DNA of 64,000 bases from Legionella sp. (lineage in GTDB: Bacteria > Pseudomonadota > Gammaproteobacteria > Legionellales > Legionellaceae): positions 1 to 64,000 of the forward strand of contig JARLJR010000138.1 in assembly GCA_031291095.1 (NCBI GenBank). The letters are read 5' to 3'. The position numbers and the translations under genes are program-made. Shown piece after piece: positions 8,265-17,559 of the stretch. Numbering within the stretch: position 1 is the stretch's first letter; the number at the start of each line of letters is the position of its first letter. The notes under the pieces are model-generated. The model made no database searches. It was not told the DNA's origin and saw only the letters and a list, made by a program, of their open reading frames with translations.

Positions 8265-9638
8265 TTAATTGCCATAAGCCCGTAACAAATATTCAGCCAC
8301 AGCGCGCAATCCCATCGCCTCGCCACCTTCAGGCTTACCTGGTTTAGAGCCTAAATTCCACGCCATAATGTCAAAATGCACCCAGGGGGTGTTATTAGAG
8401 ATAAAGCGCTGTAAAAATAGCCCCGCCGTAATCGCCCCCGCATAAGGACTATCACTCGCATTAGCAAGGTCTGCAATGCTCGAACGCAAAATTTCTTCGT
8501 ACGCGGCAAAAAGAGGCAAACGCCAAACTGGATCAGCTGTTTTTTGTGCCGTCTCCTGAAGTGCTGCAGCCAATTGATCATTATTAGTAAACATGGCAGA
8601 AATCTCAGTCCCCACCGAAACACGAGCGGCCCCCGTCAAGGTTGCAAAATCAATGATTAAGTCAGGTTGCTCTTCACTGGCCTTAACTAAAGCATCTGCG
8701 AGAATCAAGCGCCCTTCAGCATCCGTATTATGGATCTCTACGGTTAAACCATTGCGCATCGTCAATACGTCGCCCGGTCTAAATGCATCAGGACCGATAG
8801 CATTTTCTACCGCAGGAACTAATAAATGCAGACGAATAGGTAAGTCGCGCTCCATAATCCATTGAGCTAAACCAATAGCATGAGCAGCGCCCCCCATATC
8901 TTTTTTCATCAGCCGCATCCCAGAAGCTGATTTTATGTCTAAACCACCACTATCAAAGCAAACGCCTTTTCCAACCAAAGTGATCTTAGGATGCTGTTCA
9001 TTACCCCATACTAAAGATAATAGCCTTGGCGCAGAGGCAGATGCCGCAGCACGGCCTACTGCGTGAATAGCGGGAAAATTATCTTGCACTAAGTCATCAC
9101 CAACCCATTGCGTAAATCGTGCACCATATGTATCAGCCAACCCTTGTACTACAGCCGCTAATTCTTGAGGGCCTAAATCGCTAGTTGGCTTATTAATCAA
9201 ATCACGTACTAAAAAATGAGCTCGCGCTAAGGCATTTATATTAGTTAGCTCTTCAGCAGGAACCATTAAACGTCGCGGTGATACAGAACTTTTTTTATAT
9301 CCTTCATATCGATACTGTGCAAGCGCCCAATAAAGAATGGCTTCCTGAGTTATTTCACCTTGAACCTGATAGGTATTCGCAGGCAATTGCAGTGCCGCAT
9401 TTGCCAATGCCAACTCTTGGCTACCAAGCCCTGTGCCTATGTAAACTCGATCAACTAAACCATCAGCATTATTGATTAAACAATAATCACCTATCTTTCC
9501 TTTAAATTCTCTTAACGCAAAAGCATTACGCTCCACTGATGCTAAGGAATTAATGCCTACCTCCCATTGAGCTTGGGATATAAAATAAAGGGGAATTGCT
9601 CGATCAGAACGAGTCTCATAAAATAACTCTGCATGCAT
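8265..9638 (-). CDS. Second M17 leucyl aminopeptidase family protein
   Basis: A 457-residue cytosolic metallo-aminopeptidase. The M17 signature [16 protein letters not shown] and the metal-binding segments VGKGVCFDSGGLDIKSAS and KKDMGGAAHA are all present. The N-terminal domain differs from that of PepA, so it is a separate lineage rather than a recent duplicate; it could be called PepB-like. It begins three bases after the murJ stop, with the murJ 3' end (ATGAAGGAATAA) supplying the ribosome site. Substrate preference cannot be read from sequence. Confidence 0.92.
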   Translation of the reverse strand: MHAELFYETRSDRAIPLYFISQAQWEVGINSLASVERNAFALREFKGKIGDYCLINNADGLVDRVYIGTGLGSQELALANAALQLPANTYQVQGEITQEAILYWALAQYRYEGYKKSSVSPRRLMVPAEELTNINALARAHFLVRDLINKPTSDLGPQELAAVVQGLADTYGARFTQWVGDDLVQDNFPAIHAVGRAAASASAPRLLSLVWGNEQHPKITLVGKGVCFDSGGLDIKSASGMRLMKKDMGGAAHAIGLAQWIMERDLPIRLHLLVPAVENAIGPDAFRPGDVLTMRNGLTVEIHNTDAEGRLILADALVKASEEQPDLIIDFATLTGAARVSVGTEISAMFTNNDQLAAALQETAQKTADPVWRLPLFAAYEEILRSSIADLANASDSPYAGAITAGLFLQRFISNNTPWVHFDIMAWNLGSKPGKPEGGEAMGLRAVAEYLLRAYGN

Positions 9639-9641
9639 TTT

Positions 9642-11219
9642 TTATTCCTTCATCTGGCCACGAAAATGATTAGGTCTAAGTCCAGTTAAACCTAAAACGA
9701 ACAAATAAATCACCACCACAGCCAAGACATGGGCTCCTAGTAAGCCTAGACGAGCTACTGGCTCGAGATTTAACCAATAACTAAGGGTTCCACCCATTAG
9801 AACTAAGTAAATGCTAATCGCTGCATTAGCACATACTAATTGTATACTATATTTCAACCAACCTGGTGAAGGTAGGTATACTTTGCGCTTAATTAATAAA
9901 AACAGAAGAGCTCCACAGTTCACATAACCGGCCAAGGCTGAAGCTAAAGTTAATCCTGCATGAGCAAAATGCCAAACGAATAAAGCACATAATATGGTGT
10001 TAACCACCATTGCCAAGGCCCCTACTTTCACCGGAGTGCTAATATCCTGACGCGCGTAAAAACCCGAGGCCAATACTTTAATCATCATAAATGCAGGCAC
10101 CCCGGATGCTAAGGTAATTAGACTTTTTTGCGTTTGGATCACATCATTAGCGGTAAATTTTCCATAGGCAAAACAACTCACAATCAAGGGCATAGAAAAT
10201 AAGCACAAGCCTAATCCGGCAGGTATACCAATAAGCAAGATAGAACGTAATCCCCAATCTAATGCGTGTGAATAATGAGTAATACTTTGCTCTGTATGGC
10301 GTCTGGAAAGATGGGGCAAAATTACAGTCGCGATAGCCACCCCAAATACGCCCAAGGGAAAGTCAGTTAAGCGATCGGTATAATAAAGCCAGGATACGCT
10401 GCCCACCTTTAAGAATGAGGCAAAAACACTGTCCACCATTAAATTCAACTGAGCGATGGAAACACCAAATAATGCAGGGACCATTAATTTAAGTACGCGA
10501 TTAACGCCGGGATCATTACGAACTAAACGCGGTCGAACCAAGAGGTTTCGTCGATATAAAAAAGGCAATTGAAATAATAATTGGATAATACCCGCAATCA
10601 ATACTCCCCAAGCTAAGCCAACTACGGGCTGGGGCAAGTAGGGGCATAAATAAAACGCTGCTAAAATCATGCTTATGTTGAGTAGCACCGGCGTAATTGC
10701 AGGTACTGCGAAATAACCATAGGTATTGAGTACCGCACCAGACATTGCGGTAAGGGAAACTAACATTAAGAAAGGAAAGGTAATGCGCAGCATTTCCGTA
10801 GTTAATTGCGCACGGCTGCCATCATGGCTAAAACCTGGGGCAAATAAGAAAACAATAATTGGCGCGGCGAACATACCGATAATAGTAACTGCCGTAAGAA
10901 TTGAACTCAGGTAGCCTGCAATCCGTGCGATAAAAACACGCACATCATCAGGCGAGCGTGTTTTTTGATATTCGGCCAGCACCGGAACAAAGGCTTGCGC
11001 AAAAGCCCCTTCCGCAAAAAGACGACGCATAAAATTAGGAATACGAAAGGCTACAAAAAATGCATCCATTCCTGCTTGAGCGCCAAAAAAATTAGCCAGC
11101 ACCATATCACGAGCAAATCCCATCATACGTGAAATGAAGGTCATTAATGAAACTAATGTGGTTGAACGCAACAAACTTTGTCGTTTAGGAATCATAATAT
11201 CGGTTTTCGTAGCAGACAT
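9642..11219 (-). CDS. murJ: Lipid II flippase
   Basis: Polytopic inner-membrane protein of 525 residues with about 14 hydrophobic segments that moves lipid II across the inner membrane for peptidoglycan synthesis. It has the MurJ N-terminal block with SLMTFISRMMGFARDMVLA and FRIPNFMRRLFAEGAFAQAF, including the conserved Arg and Asp/Glu residues of the central cavity. The ATG at 11219 has a weak ribosome site and an internal ATG (MIPKRQS) is possible. It is divergent from rpsT, the order seen in many gammaproteobacteria, and is followed closely by the M17 peptidase gene. Confidence 0.96.
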   Translation of the reverse strand: MSATKTDIMIPKRQSLLRSTTLVSLMTFISRMMGFARDMVLANFFGAQAGMDAFFVAFRIPNFMRRLFAEGAFAQAFVPVLAEYQKTRSPDDVRVFIARIAGYLSSILTAVTIIGMFAAPIIVFLFAPGFSHDGSRAQLTTEMLRITFPFLMLVSLTAMSGAVLNTYGYFAVPAITPVLLNISMILAAFYLCPYLPQPVVGLAWGVLIAGIIQLLFQLPFLYRRNLLVRPRLVRNDPGVNRVLKLMVPALFGVSIAQLNLMVDSVFASFLKVGSVSWLYYTDRLTDFPLGVFGVAIATVILPHLSRRHTEQSITHYSHALDWGLRSILLIGIPAGLGLCLFSMPLIVSCFAYGKFTANDVIQTQKSLITLASGVPAFMMIKVLASGFYARQDISTPVKVGALAMVVNTILCALFVWHFAHAGLTLASALAGYVNCGALLFLLIKRKVYLPSPGWLKYSIQLVCANAAISIYLVLMGGTLSYWLNLEPVARLGLLGAHVLAVVVIYLFVLGLTGLRPNHFRGQMKE

Positions 11220-11387
11220 ATTTCTATCGATTATAAAATGAATCCCCTATAATATACCTAAATAACGAAACATCCATAATTTTAATGCTATGTATTGACA
11301 GATATATAGAGAATCCTATTGACAAATTCTAGTCCATTGGGCAAGATCACCATCTTTTGTACCATCTGAATGAGTGGAGATTTTTAA

Positions 11388-11654
11388 GTGGCAAATATTA
11401 AATCAGCGATCAAACGTGCTCGCCAAAACGTGAAACTGCGTAAACACAATGCCAGCGCACGTTCTATGTTTCGTACTTACATCAAAAATGTATTAAAAGC
11501 GGTTGAAGCCGGTAACAAGGAAGAAGCTACTGCAGCTTATGCTAAAGCCCAACCAATTATCGATAAAGCTGCGTGCAAAGGCTTAATTCACAAGAATAAA
11601 GCTGCTCGTATTAAAAGCCGCTTGGCTGTTCGTGTTAAGGCAATGGCTGCTTAA
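11388..11654 (+). CDS. rpsT: 30S ribosomal protein S20
   Basis: Small basic 88-residue ribosomal protein that binds 16S rRNA early in 30S assembly. The protein begins [13 protein letters not shown], a clear S20 N-terminus, and has the usual three-helix, Lys/Arg/Ala-rich composition. The start codon is GTG, with GTGGAG as ribosome site about 10 bases upstream. In E. coli S20 translation is autoregulated through a weak start codon; the GTG here is compatible with that but does not prove it. Two TTGACA-like hexamers lie upstream at about 11295 and 11320. Confidence 0.97.
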   Translation: MANIKSAIKRARQNVKLRKHNASARSMFRTYIKNVLKAVEAGNKEEATAAYAKAQPIIDKAACKGLIHKNKAARIKSRLAVRVKAMAA

Positions 11655-11859
11655 TCCGCTGCTGGTTGTAGCAACGCCCCAAAACGTAGTCTGTGTTTAA
11701 GTAAAGACTTAATACGGGCTATGTTTTTCTATTTTCTGATATCCATTCACAGCATATATAAATTCGTCAATTGCAAGCACAACGAAGCAATCAGCACGTT
11801 TTTTATTTTAAATTTTAAACAGTGTAAACGCTTACTTTATTTGCTTAAGAACATCCTAA

Positions 11860-11893
11860 AACAATTGAACCGGTAAAAACCGGTTTAATTGTT
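11860..11893. terminator. Bidirectional terminator between rpsT and the facing gene
   Basis: A 15-base stem AACAATTGAACCGGT (11860-11874) pairs with ACCGGTTTAATTGTT (11879-11893), with one G-T wobble and a four-base loop. It is flanked by A-rich sequence on the left and TCATTTG on the right. It lies between convergent genes. The 200 bases before it (11655-11859) contain no gene that I can support. Confidence 0.7.
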
Positions 11894-11913
11894 CATTTGT
11901 AGAATGGTCTAGG

Positions 11914-12693
11914 TTAGATTGAGTGCCTAAGTGTGGGGTTTGAAGTAGCTTCTGCTCTTGCATTCAATATGTCATTACTTAAAACATCTTGAGGTTTGAA
12001 CGCCATTAAAATATCGCGCAAACTCTGATTCTGATTTACTGTACTCAATACAGCGCGTAGCGTTTCTTGATCTTTTGGGATATCAACTAATTTAGGAAAC
12101 TCCTTTACAAGAGAACTATTAAGCGCCTCGATACGCTGTTCGATAAAGTATATCTCTTCCATATCACCAGCACTTTCCAGAAGAACAGCAAACTCTTTAT
12201 ATTTTATAATCATCTGCTGAGCAACATTTTGAAGTGCGTTTAAAGAATTAATAAATTTCTTAGCATCAACTCTCTTCTCTTCAGATAACGAAGAATACAT
12301 CTCCTCTATAACTATCTGTTCCGCAGCTTCATTAATACTTTTGGCTGCCATATCTGTATAGGCAAATAGGATCTTAATACTCGCATTATCTTGAAGCCCT
12401 AAAAGTTGGGATAACTTATTCTCAACCTCTGCATCTACAGTAATTTGTAATTCCGCTTTTTTAGTCTCAAGGTAGGATCTAACTTGCCTTTGCAGATCAA
12501 TCATTTGATGTGTTATAGAAACAATCGCATCTGTTGTTTTCGCATGAGTTAAATCTTTTCGAAGCACCTCTAGCCTGTGACTAAACGCATTTATTTCGCT
12601 AATTTGGGGTTCAGCTTTTAAAAACTGAATTAGTGTTACCGCCGTTTGTTTCACCGGAGAATTAGTGAAAAATGTGCTTATTATGTTACCCAT
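11914..12693 (-). CDS. Unknown protein, predicted helical; candidate secreted effector
   Basis: A 259-residue protein that I do not recognise. It looks almost entirely alpha-helical with heptad-like stretches (residues 30-90 and 150-200) and no membrane segment or signal peptide. The N-terminus MGNIIST fits the eukaryotic N-myristoylation consensus MGxxxS/T. It is the last gene of a five-gene minus-strand stretch of unknowns between rpsT and enhC. From memory, L. pneumophila also carries Dot/Icm substrates beside enhC, so effector status is a reasonable inference. The spacing to the upstream unknown gene is 33 bases, suggesting cotranscription. Confidence 0.6.
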   Translation of the reverse strand: MGNIISTFFTNSPVKQTAVTLIQFLKAEPQISEINAFSHRLEVLRKDLTHAKTTDAIVSITHQMIDLQRQVRSYLETKKAELQITVDAEVENKLSQLLGLQDNASIKILFAYTDMAAKSINEAAEQIVIEEMYSSLSEEKRVDAKKFINSLNALQNVAQQMIIKYKEFAVLLESAGDMEEIYFIEQRIEALNSSLVKEFPKLVDIPKDQETLRAVLSTVNQNQSLRDILMAFKPQDVLSNDILNARAEATSNPTLRHSI

Positions 12694-12726
12694 TTTTAAT
12701 TCCTCAATATCATTTAAGCTAATATT

Positions 12727-14118
12727 TTAAACATCAAAAGTCGTATCTGTCTTTGGTGTCACAACTACATCAGCAGACTGCTGCTGATGTTCCTTGTTTA
12801 CTTGCTCCATTTGATTCAAAAAAGTAGTTTTTACTCCACTTACTGTTGTGCTCTCAAAGGAAGAAACATCCAACAAATCAATACCACCATGCTTTTTAAT
12901 TTGCTCGAGCGCCGTATCGATGGATTCTGGCTGATTATCTAACTGTCTTAAAGACTCAAGCGCCATGATAACAACCTGCATTTGCTTTTCATCAGGTAAT
13001 CGTTTAAGAGCTTGCGTAATCAACCCATTCATTCCCTTATGGTACTCATCAAGCGCTTTCGTTGCCCAGCCAGGAATCTTAACATGCTCTTTACTGCCCT
13101 TCGCGTCATCCATGCCCATATTGGCTTTAACAACTTCATTTTGCGAGCCTTGGATTTGGCGGTAAGAAGCAATTGCAGAATGAAGTCCACGACTTCCAAA
13201 AGCTTTTCGGTGTTGGAGAACTTCGTCGTATTCAGCCTCCACTTGCTTCATCAATTCAGCGATTTTCTGAGAGCGCTGTAACTCCTCCTCAGCATCCTCA
13301 CTCACAATTGATTTAATCCCTTCTCTAGCCTTTTCAAAATCTAATTTGAGCTCATCTGGATTCAGACGACAAGGCTCTTGCATACCGCCAAATAACCCTA
13401 GCTCCAAAACATCAATCACGTCTAATTGTTGCGAAGGATGACTGAAATACTCTTCTTCTTGAGACATTTCTCTTTTTTCTTTCGCAGTCCAATCCACATA
13501 ATGTGTAGCAAATTTGTCACACAGCTCATCAACCTCGCCTTCAGCAAAGAATTTCGAGTGTATTGAGCTTTGTTGAAGTGCTCGCAGATGCTGATTAAAA
13601 TCTTCTGGCGTGTAGGATTTATTATCCCTCAAACGATAATGATTGTGGTTTCGATTAGATTCTTCTTCGAGATGGTGCATTAATTTTATATGTACCGCAT
13701 TACTGCCTCGGTAATACATATCACAGCCATTAGCAACCTTTAGGTGGGCTAATGCAGCTGCATTATAAAGTTCATCACGAAAGTCTTGGGGGTATTGATC
13801 CATATATTCGCCTTTAGTCCAGAAATACCATGTTAGACTATGGCCTTTAACTTGTAAGCCAACATGAACATTGATCGTTTGTTTCTTCAAACCTCTTTCG
13901 GAGTCTTCGTATGTTGTTTCAAATACCTTACCTTTCGTTAATCGAAAGGTTCTTCCAACTTCTTGATATTCATCTATTTTCTTGCGATATTCTTGTTTAT
14001 CACCTGTCGCAACAAGAAGTTGTAACCCCTCTGATTCTTCTGATTTAAATGAGTGCATGAGAGGCACTTCATGTTTTTTATTTAGCAAAATAAAAAAAGG
14101 CACTGGCATAACGGTCAC
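12727..14118 (-). CDS. Unknown protein; candidate effector
   Basis: A 463-residue protein with no family that I recognise. The N-terminal 130 residues are mixed alpha/beta with a Trp/Tyr/Phe-rich patch (HSLTWYFWTKGEYMDQY). The middle (residues 200-330) is charged and helical, with Glu-rich coiled-coil-like stretches; the C-terminal 60 residues are polar and Thr/Val-rich. No signal peptide is apparent. The frame starts at GTG 14118, and ATG 14109 (MPVPFFILL) is an equally plausible start. It lies directly upstream of the 259-residue unknown on the same strand. Placement beside other unknown large proteins suggests a secreted effector, but no catalytic motif is visible. Confidence 0.6.
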   Translation of the reverse strand: MTVMPVPFFILLNKKHEVPLMHSFKSEESEGLQLLVATGDKQEYRKKIDEYQEVGRTFRLTKGKVFETTYEDSERGLKKQTINVHVGLQVKGHSLTWYFWTKGEYMDQYPQDFRDELYNAAALAHLKVANGCDMYYRGSNAVHIKLMHHLEEESNRNHNHYRLRDNKSYTPEDFNQHLRALQQSSIHSKFFAEGEVDELCDKFATHYVDWTAKEKREMSQEEEYFSHPSQQLDVIDVLELGLFGGMQEPCRLNPDELKLDFEKAREGIKSIVSEDAEEELQRSQKIAELMKQVEAEYDEVLQHRKAFGSRGLHSAIASYRQIQGSQNEVVKANMGMDDAKGSKEHVKIPGWATKALDEYHKGMNGLITQALKRLPDEKQMQVVIMALESLRQLDNQPESIDTALEQIKKHGGIDLLDVSSFESTTVSGVKTTFLNQMEQVNKEHQQQSADVVVTPKTDTTFDV

Positions 14119-14237
14119 CGACTCGGTTAAGTTAAAATCATCTTGTCTATATAATATTCTAATTGATTAACTTAATCAGTTCAAGCTTTTTTGGATCATT
14201 ATGTATTAATTTAGACCACAAGGCCTGATGCTATTCC

Positions 14238-15767
14238 CTACACTTGTCTTTTCGGTGGACTTGAGTATGGTGGTTTTGTGGTTGGTTCATCAACTTTATT
14301 ATGTTTTTTAAAGAACGTTTGAGATTCTGTATATTGAGCAAAAAGCACATCACCAGCATGGCTATTATCGTGCTCCTTCCCTTTGGCATTTGCAACAGGA
14401 TTCTCTTTAGCAATACGCTCATAAACCTTGTTCAATTTATCTGCAAATGCTTGGGGGAGTGTCGTACTTAATTGAGGTAACAAACTGATAGGAATACTCT
14501 TGAAAATGTTCATGAGGTAAGGAGGTATCGCTGTGGACTCATTGAGCTCTACTTGCTTTACTAACTGCGCTAAAGGGGATATGGTATATTCAGGCACTAC
14601 GTTTTCTGGATTATTCTGACTCAAAGCAGACGCTAATTTCGCGGGTGTAGCACTCTTGATTAACTGCTCAATCTGGTTTGCAATAGGCACTACATCAAGA
14701 CCATGTTCGCTCCCTGCAATTAATGCTCTGGTTAAAAACATCATCCCATTAAGTCCGCTATATTCTCCAGTATTAATTGGCGCCAATAACATCAAATCGC
14801 TCTTTCCATATTCTTCTTTTATATGGTAGGAGTCTAATCGAGAAATAATCGTCATTAACTGCGCCAACACGGCAGAGTTATCTTTGATATAAGCAGCTTC
14901 AACAAGGGTTAACAAGATAAGGTGAAGCGAGGAGAGCCCCTTATAAGGTCCTAACGCATTTATTTTATATAATTCATGGAGAAAGGGTTGCGGATTTGTA
15001 TCCAAAACCTGCAATAGCGCTTCTTGAATTACCGTTACCAGATTTGAATCATGGCGGCCTGCTTTCAATAAAGCACTAAACAATACATACAGGTTGCTCT
15101 TACCCTTGAATAAACTACGAGTAAATTCATTGGGGAGTGCCTCCCCCATAATCTCAGGCTCTGCATGCATACAATTTTGGAACAATTCAGCAATTAGTGC
15201 GGTTTCGACTCGATTATTGACTAATGTAACAGACTGAAGCAAGGCGCGAAGCAAAGCTAAGAGTGGATTTTTGCCCTCCTCCATTCCCTTGCCTTCGTTT
15301 TCTTTTACCAGCATAGAACAAAATTTAAAACTAGAAGCATCCAAAAGTTTCTTAAATACCAGATCAAGCGCCAATAAAGAACTAAAATCCTTGGCCTCAC
15401 TATAAACCAGCGAACAGTAATTATTCATCCACACATAGAAAAAACTTTGTCCTTGAAACGCACCACCACTAGTTGATTGTTGGAACATTGCCTCTAAAGA
15501 AGCAGCATCTTGGTTTAAAATTTTTATCGTTACCGCAGAAAGAATTTCAATTGCTGCGGTATCCGATGACTTTACAGCGCAATAAAGAGCATAGGTTAGC
15601 CAATAAAAGAAATTACTATTTTGTGTCTTATCTAAAGAGTTTTCCGTCACATGATTATGGAGCTGGGTGATAAATGATGCTAACTCTGCTCCCCGCAGAT
15701 CCGCAGTGCGATCACCTACATAACGAGTTATAGGCTGGAAAAAAAAATCCTTTTGTGCTCTGGTCAT
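14238..15767 (-). CDS. Unknown helical-repeat protein A
   Basis: A 509-residue protein paralogous to the next gene upstream. It is built from about seven copies of a repeat of roughly 58 residues, each with a pattern close to F/Y-x-G-x-S-x-L-Y-x-L-x-x-A-L-L. Copies begin near residues 51 (SNFFYWLTYALYCAV), 105 (QGQSFFYVWMNNYCSLV), 165 (GKNPLLALLRALLQS), 221 (KGKSNLYVLFSALLKA), 276 (KGLSSLHLILLTLVEA), 337 (SGLNGMMFLTRALIA) and 397 (SPLAQLVKQV). The predicted fold is an alpha-helical solenoid. The last 50 residues are polar and proline-rich. There is no signal peptide. Function is unknown; the context suggests a Dot/Icm substrate. Confidence 0.65.
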   Translation of the reverse strand: MTRAQKDFFFQPITRYVGDRTADLRGAELASFITQLHNHVTENSLDKTQNSNFFYWLTYALYCAVKSSDTAAIEILSAVTIKILNQDAASLEAMFQQSTSGGAFQGQSFFYVWMNNYCSLVYSEAKDFSSLLALDLVFKKLLDASSFKFCSMLVKENEGKGMEEGKNPLLALLRALLQSVTLVNNRVETALIAELFQNCMHAEPEIMGEALPNEFTRSLFKGKSNLYVLFSALLKAGRHDSNLVTVIQEALLQVLDTNPQPFLHELYKINALGPYKGLSSLHLILLTLVEAAYIKDNSAVLAQLMTIISRLDSYHIKEEYGKSDLMLLAPINTGEYSGLNGMMFLTRALIAGSEHGLDVVPIANQIEQLIKSATPAKLASALSQNNPENVVPEYTISPLAQLVKQVELNESTAIPPYLMNIFKSIPISLLPQLSTTLPQAFADKLNKVYERIAKENPVANAKGKEHDNSHAGDVLFAQYTESQTFFKKHNKVDEPTTKPPYSSPPKRQV

Positions 15768-15880
15768 CGAAGGGCCTATCTAGGGAATAGTTTGTTATTA
15801 CTGTCAATTATGGTAGCAAATCAACTAATAGGCAAGTAGTTTATTTATTAAACACTCGAGCAGTGCACTCCCCTTAAAGT

Positions 15881-17428
15881 CTACATAGGGCGTAGGGAGA
15901 AGTGAACAACAACATCGGAGGCAGACTCGATATTTGAATGAAATAGCCGCTGTGTGCTCCCGTATGAAGACTCTACATTCGACGAAGACTCACCCACTTC
16001 GCTCAATATTGGAGCAGATGATGCGCGAAATAAGCTTTTAGGTTTCAAATTGGTTTCATTTACAAAAAAAAACTGTTCATCAGAGGGCAATAAAGAATGA
16101 ATCTGGGATGCGGCTTGAGAATGAGCAAGCGCATTAATAATTACTTGTGCATTCTTTTGGTGTATTGGCCTATTCATATCTCGAGCTAGATTTATAACAT
16201 GATTTATTGGTGAGCACCTATATTCAGGTGTGGGATGTGCAGGTGCCGATTGGAATACAGCTGTCGTTAATTGCTCAGCTGGTGCCCCTTTAATTACATC
16301 CAGAATAAAATCCATCATAGATGTCACATCAATCTGATGTGCTATTGCTGCAATGAGTGCTCTACACAAAAAGACGAAGCCATTAAGGTTCTGATATGCC
16401 CCATCCTCAATTGTTTCGAGTAATGCAGAAATCGCTGTCTCCTCGCTTTTATCATAAGTAGTTAACTCTGTAAGTATGCGCATCAACTGAGCTATAACCG
16501 CTGAGCTTTCCTCTTTATAAGAAGCCTCAACCAAGCTTAATAAAATCAGATGAAATGAAGATAATCCTGGGTATACCCCTAATGCATGACGCTTATATAA
16601 AGCATTCATAAATTGCTCGGGATGATTTTTTAGCGCTTGCAACATTACGTCTTGAATGATTGTGACAGAATCGGAATTACCAAATGATGTCGTTTTAAGT
16701 AAAATGCAGCTTAATAGATAGAGGCTACTCTTACCGCGGAATAAGCCCTCGGTAATTTCTTGGGTTAATGCAGCTCCCATAAGACTCGGCTCTTTTTGCA
16801 TACACTGATGAAACAGCTCAGCAATAAGCTGTGTTTGCAGCAAATTATTTATTTCGCCAGCCGACTTCTGATAGCTACGCAGCAAAACTAAAAGGGCATT
16901 TTTTCCTTTTTCGCTGCCCTCTTCAATATTTTTTACCAGTAAAGAACAAAACTTAGCACCCCAGACATTTAATAATTCATGAAACATGATATTAAGGGCA
17001 TGTAATGAACTTAAATCATCATTCTGGCTGTAAACAAGGGAATGATAATTATCCATCCAAAAATAGGCAAAACTTTGCCCTTTAAAACTACCTTGACTAA
17101 TCTGTTGATCAAACATAGTGTACAAAACGTCTGGAGCTTTGTTTAAAATACTTTGAGTAATACTCGTAATCAGAATAAAAGGGGTTGTCGGCAAATTGGG
17201 ATTCATGCCAGAAAGTTTCACTGCACAGCCCATAGCGAACGTTAACCAAGGAAAAAAATAGCTATCTTCTAGTTCTTGTGCGGAAAACTTGCTGCTGGCA
17301 TTATTGAGTTCATGAAGTAAAGAAATAAGCTGGGCATGCGATAATTCATTTTGATTTTTCAATAAATCAAAATTGGGAGCAAAAGTAAAGATATCCTCTT
17401 CTTTTTCTATTACAGGCCAAGAACCCAT
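15881..17428 (-). CDS. Unknown helical-repeat protein B, paralogue of A
   Basis: A 515-residue paralogue of the downstream gene with the same repeat order: YFFPWLTFAMGCAV, KGQSFAYFWMDNYHSLV, GKNALLVLLRSYQ, RGKSSLYLLSCILLK, PGLSSFHLILLSLVEAS and NLNGFVFLCRALIAA. Long stretches are identical or similar between the two, so they arose by tandem duplication followed by divergence, mostly at both termini. The C-terminal 80 residues are Ser-rich (SSSNVESSYGSTQ) and unrelated to those of A. It is 113 bases upstream of A on the same strand. No enzyme motif is visible; a scaffolding or binding role is the most that can be inferred. Confidence 0.65.
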   Translation of the reverse strand: MGSWPVIEKEEDIFTFAPNFDLLKNQNELSHAQLISLLHELNNASSKFSAQELEDSYFFPWLTFAMGCAVKLSGMNPNLPTTPFILITSITQSILNKAPDVLYTMFDQQISQGSFKGQSFAYFWMDNYHSLVYSQNDDLSSLHALNIMFHELLNVWGAKFCSLLVKNIEEGSEKGKNALLVLLRSYQKSAGEINNLLQTQLIAELFHQCMQKEPSLMGAALTQEITEGLFRGKSSLYLLSCILLKTTSFGNSDSVTIIQDVMLQALKNHPEQFMNALYKRHALGVYPGLSSFHLILLSLVEASYKEESSAVIAQLMRILTELTTYDKSEETAISALLETIEDGAYQNLNGFVFLCRALIAAIAHQIDVTSMMDFILDVIKGAPAEQLTTAVFQSAPAHPTPEYRCSPINHVINLARDMNRPIHQKNAQVIINALAHSQAASQIHSLLPSDEQFFFVNETNLKPKSLFRASSAPILSEVGESSSNVESSYGSTQRLFHSNIESASDVVVHFSLRPM

Positions 17429-17559
17429 TTAAGTCGTCCAAAAAATATACAATATTGCCTTTATTATTACCTGTTTTAAATTAATACACAAGAATTTTTT
17501 ACCAAGATCCTGGTGTAAGCTGGGCTGCGGCAAGGCGCAGCCTAAGCCGCAACCCTGAA

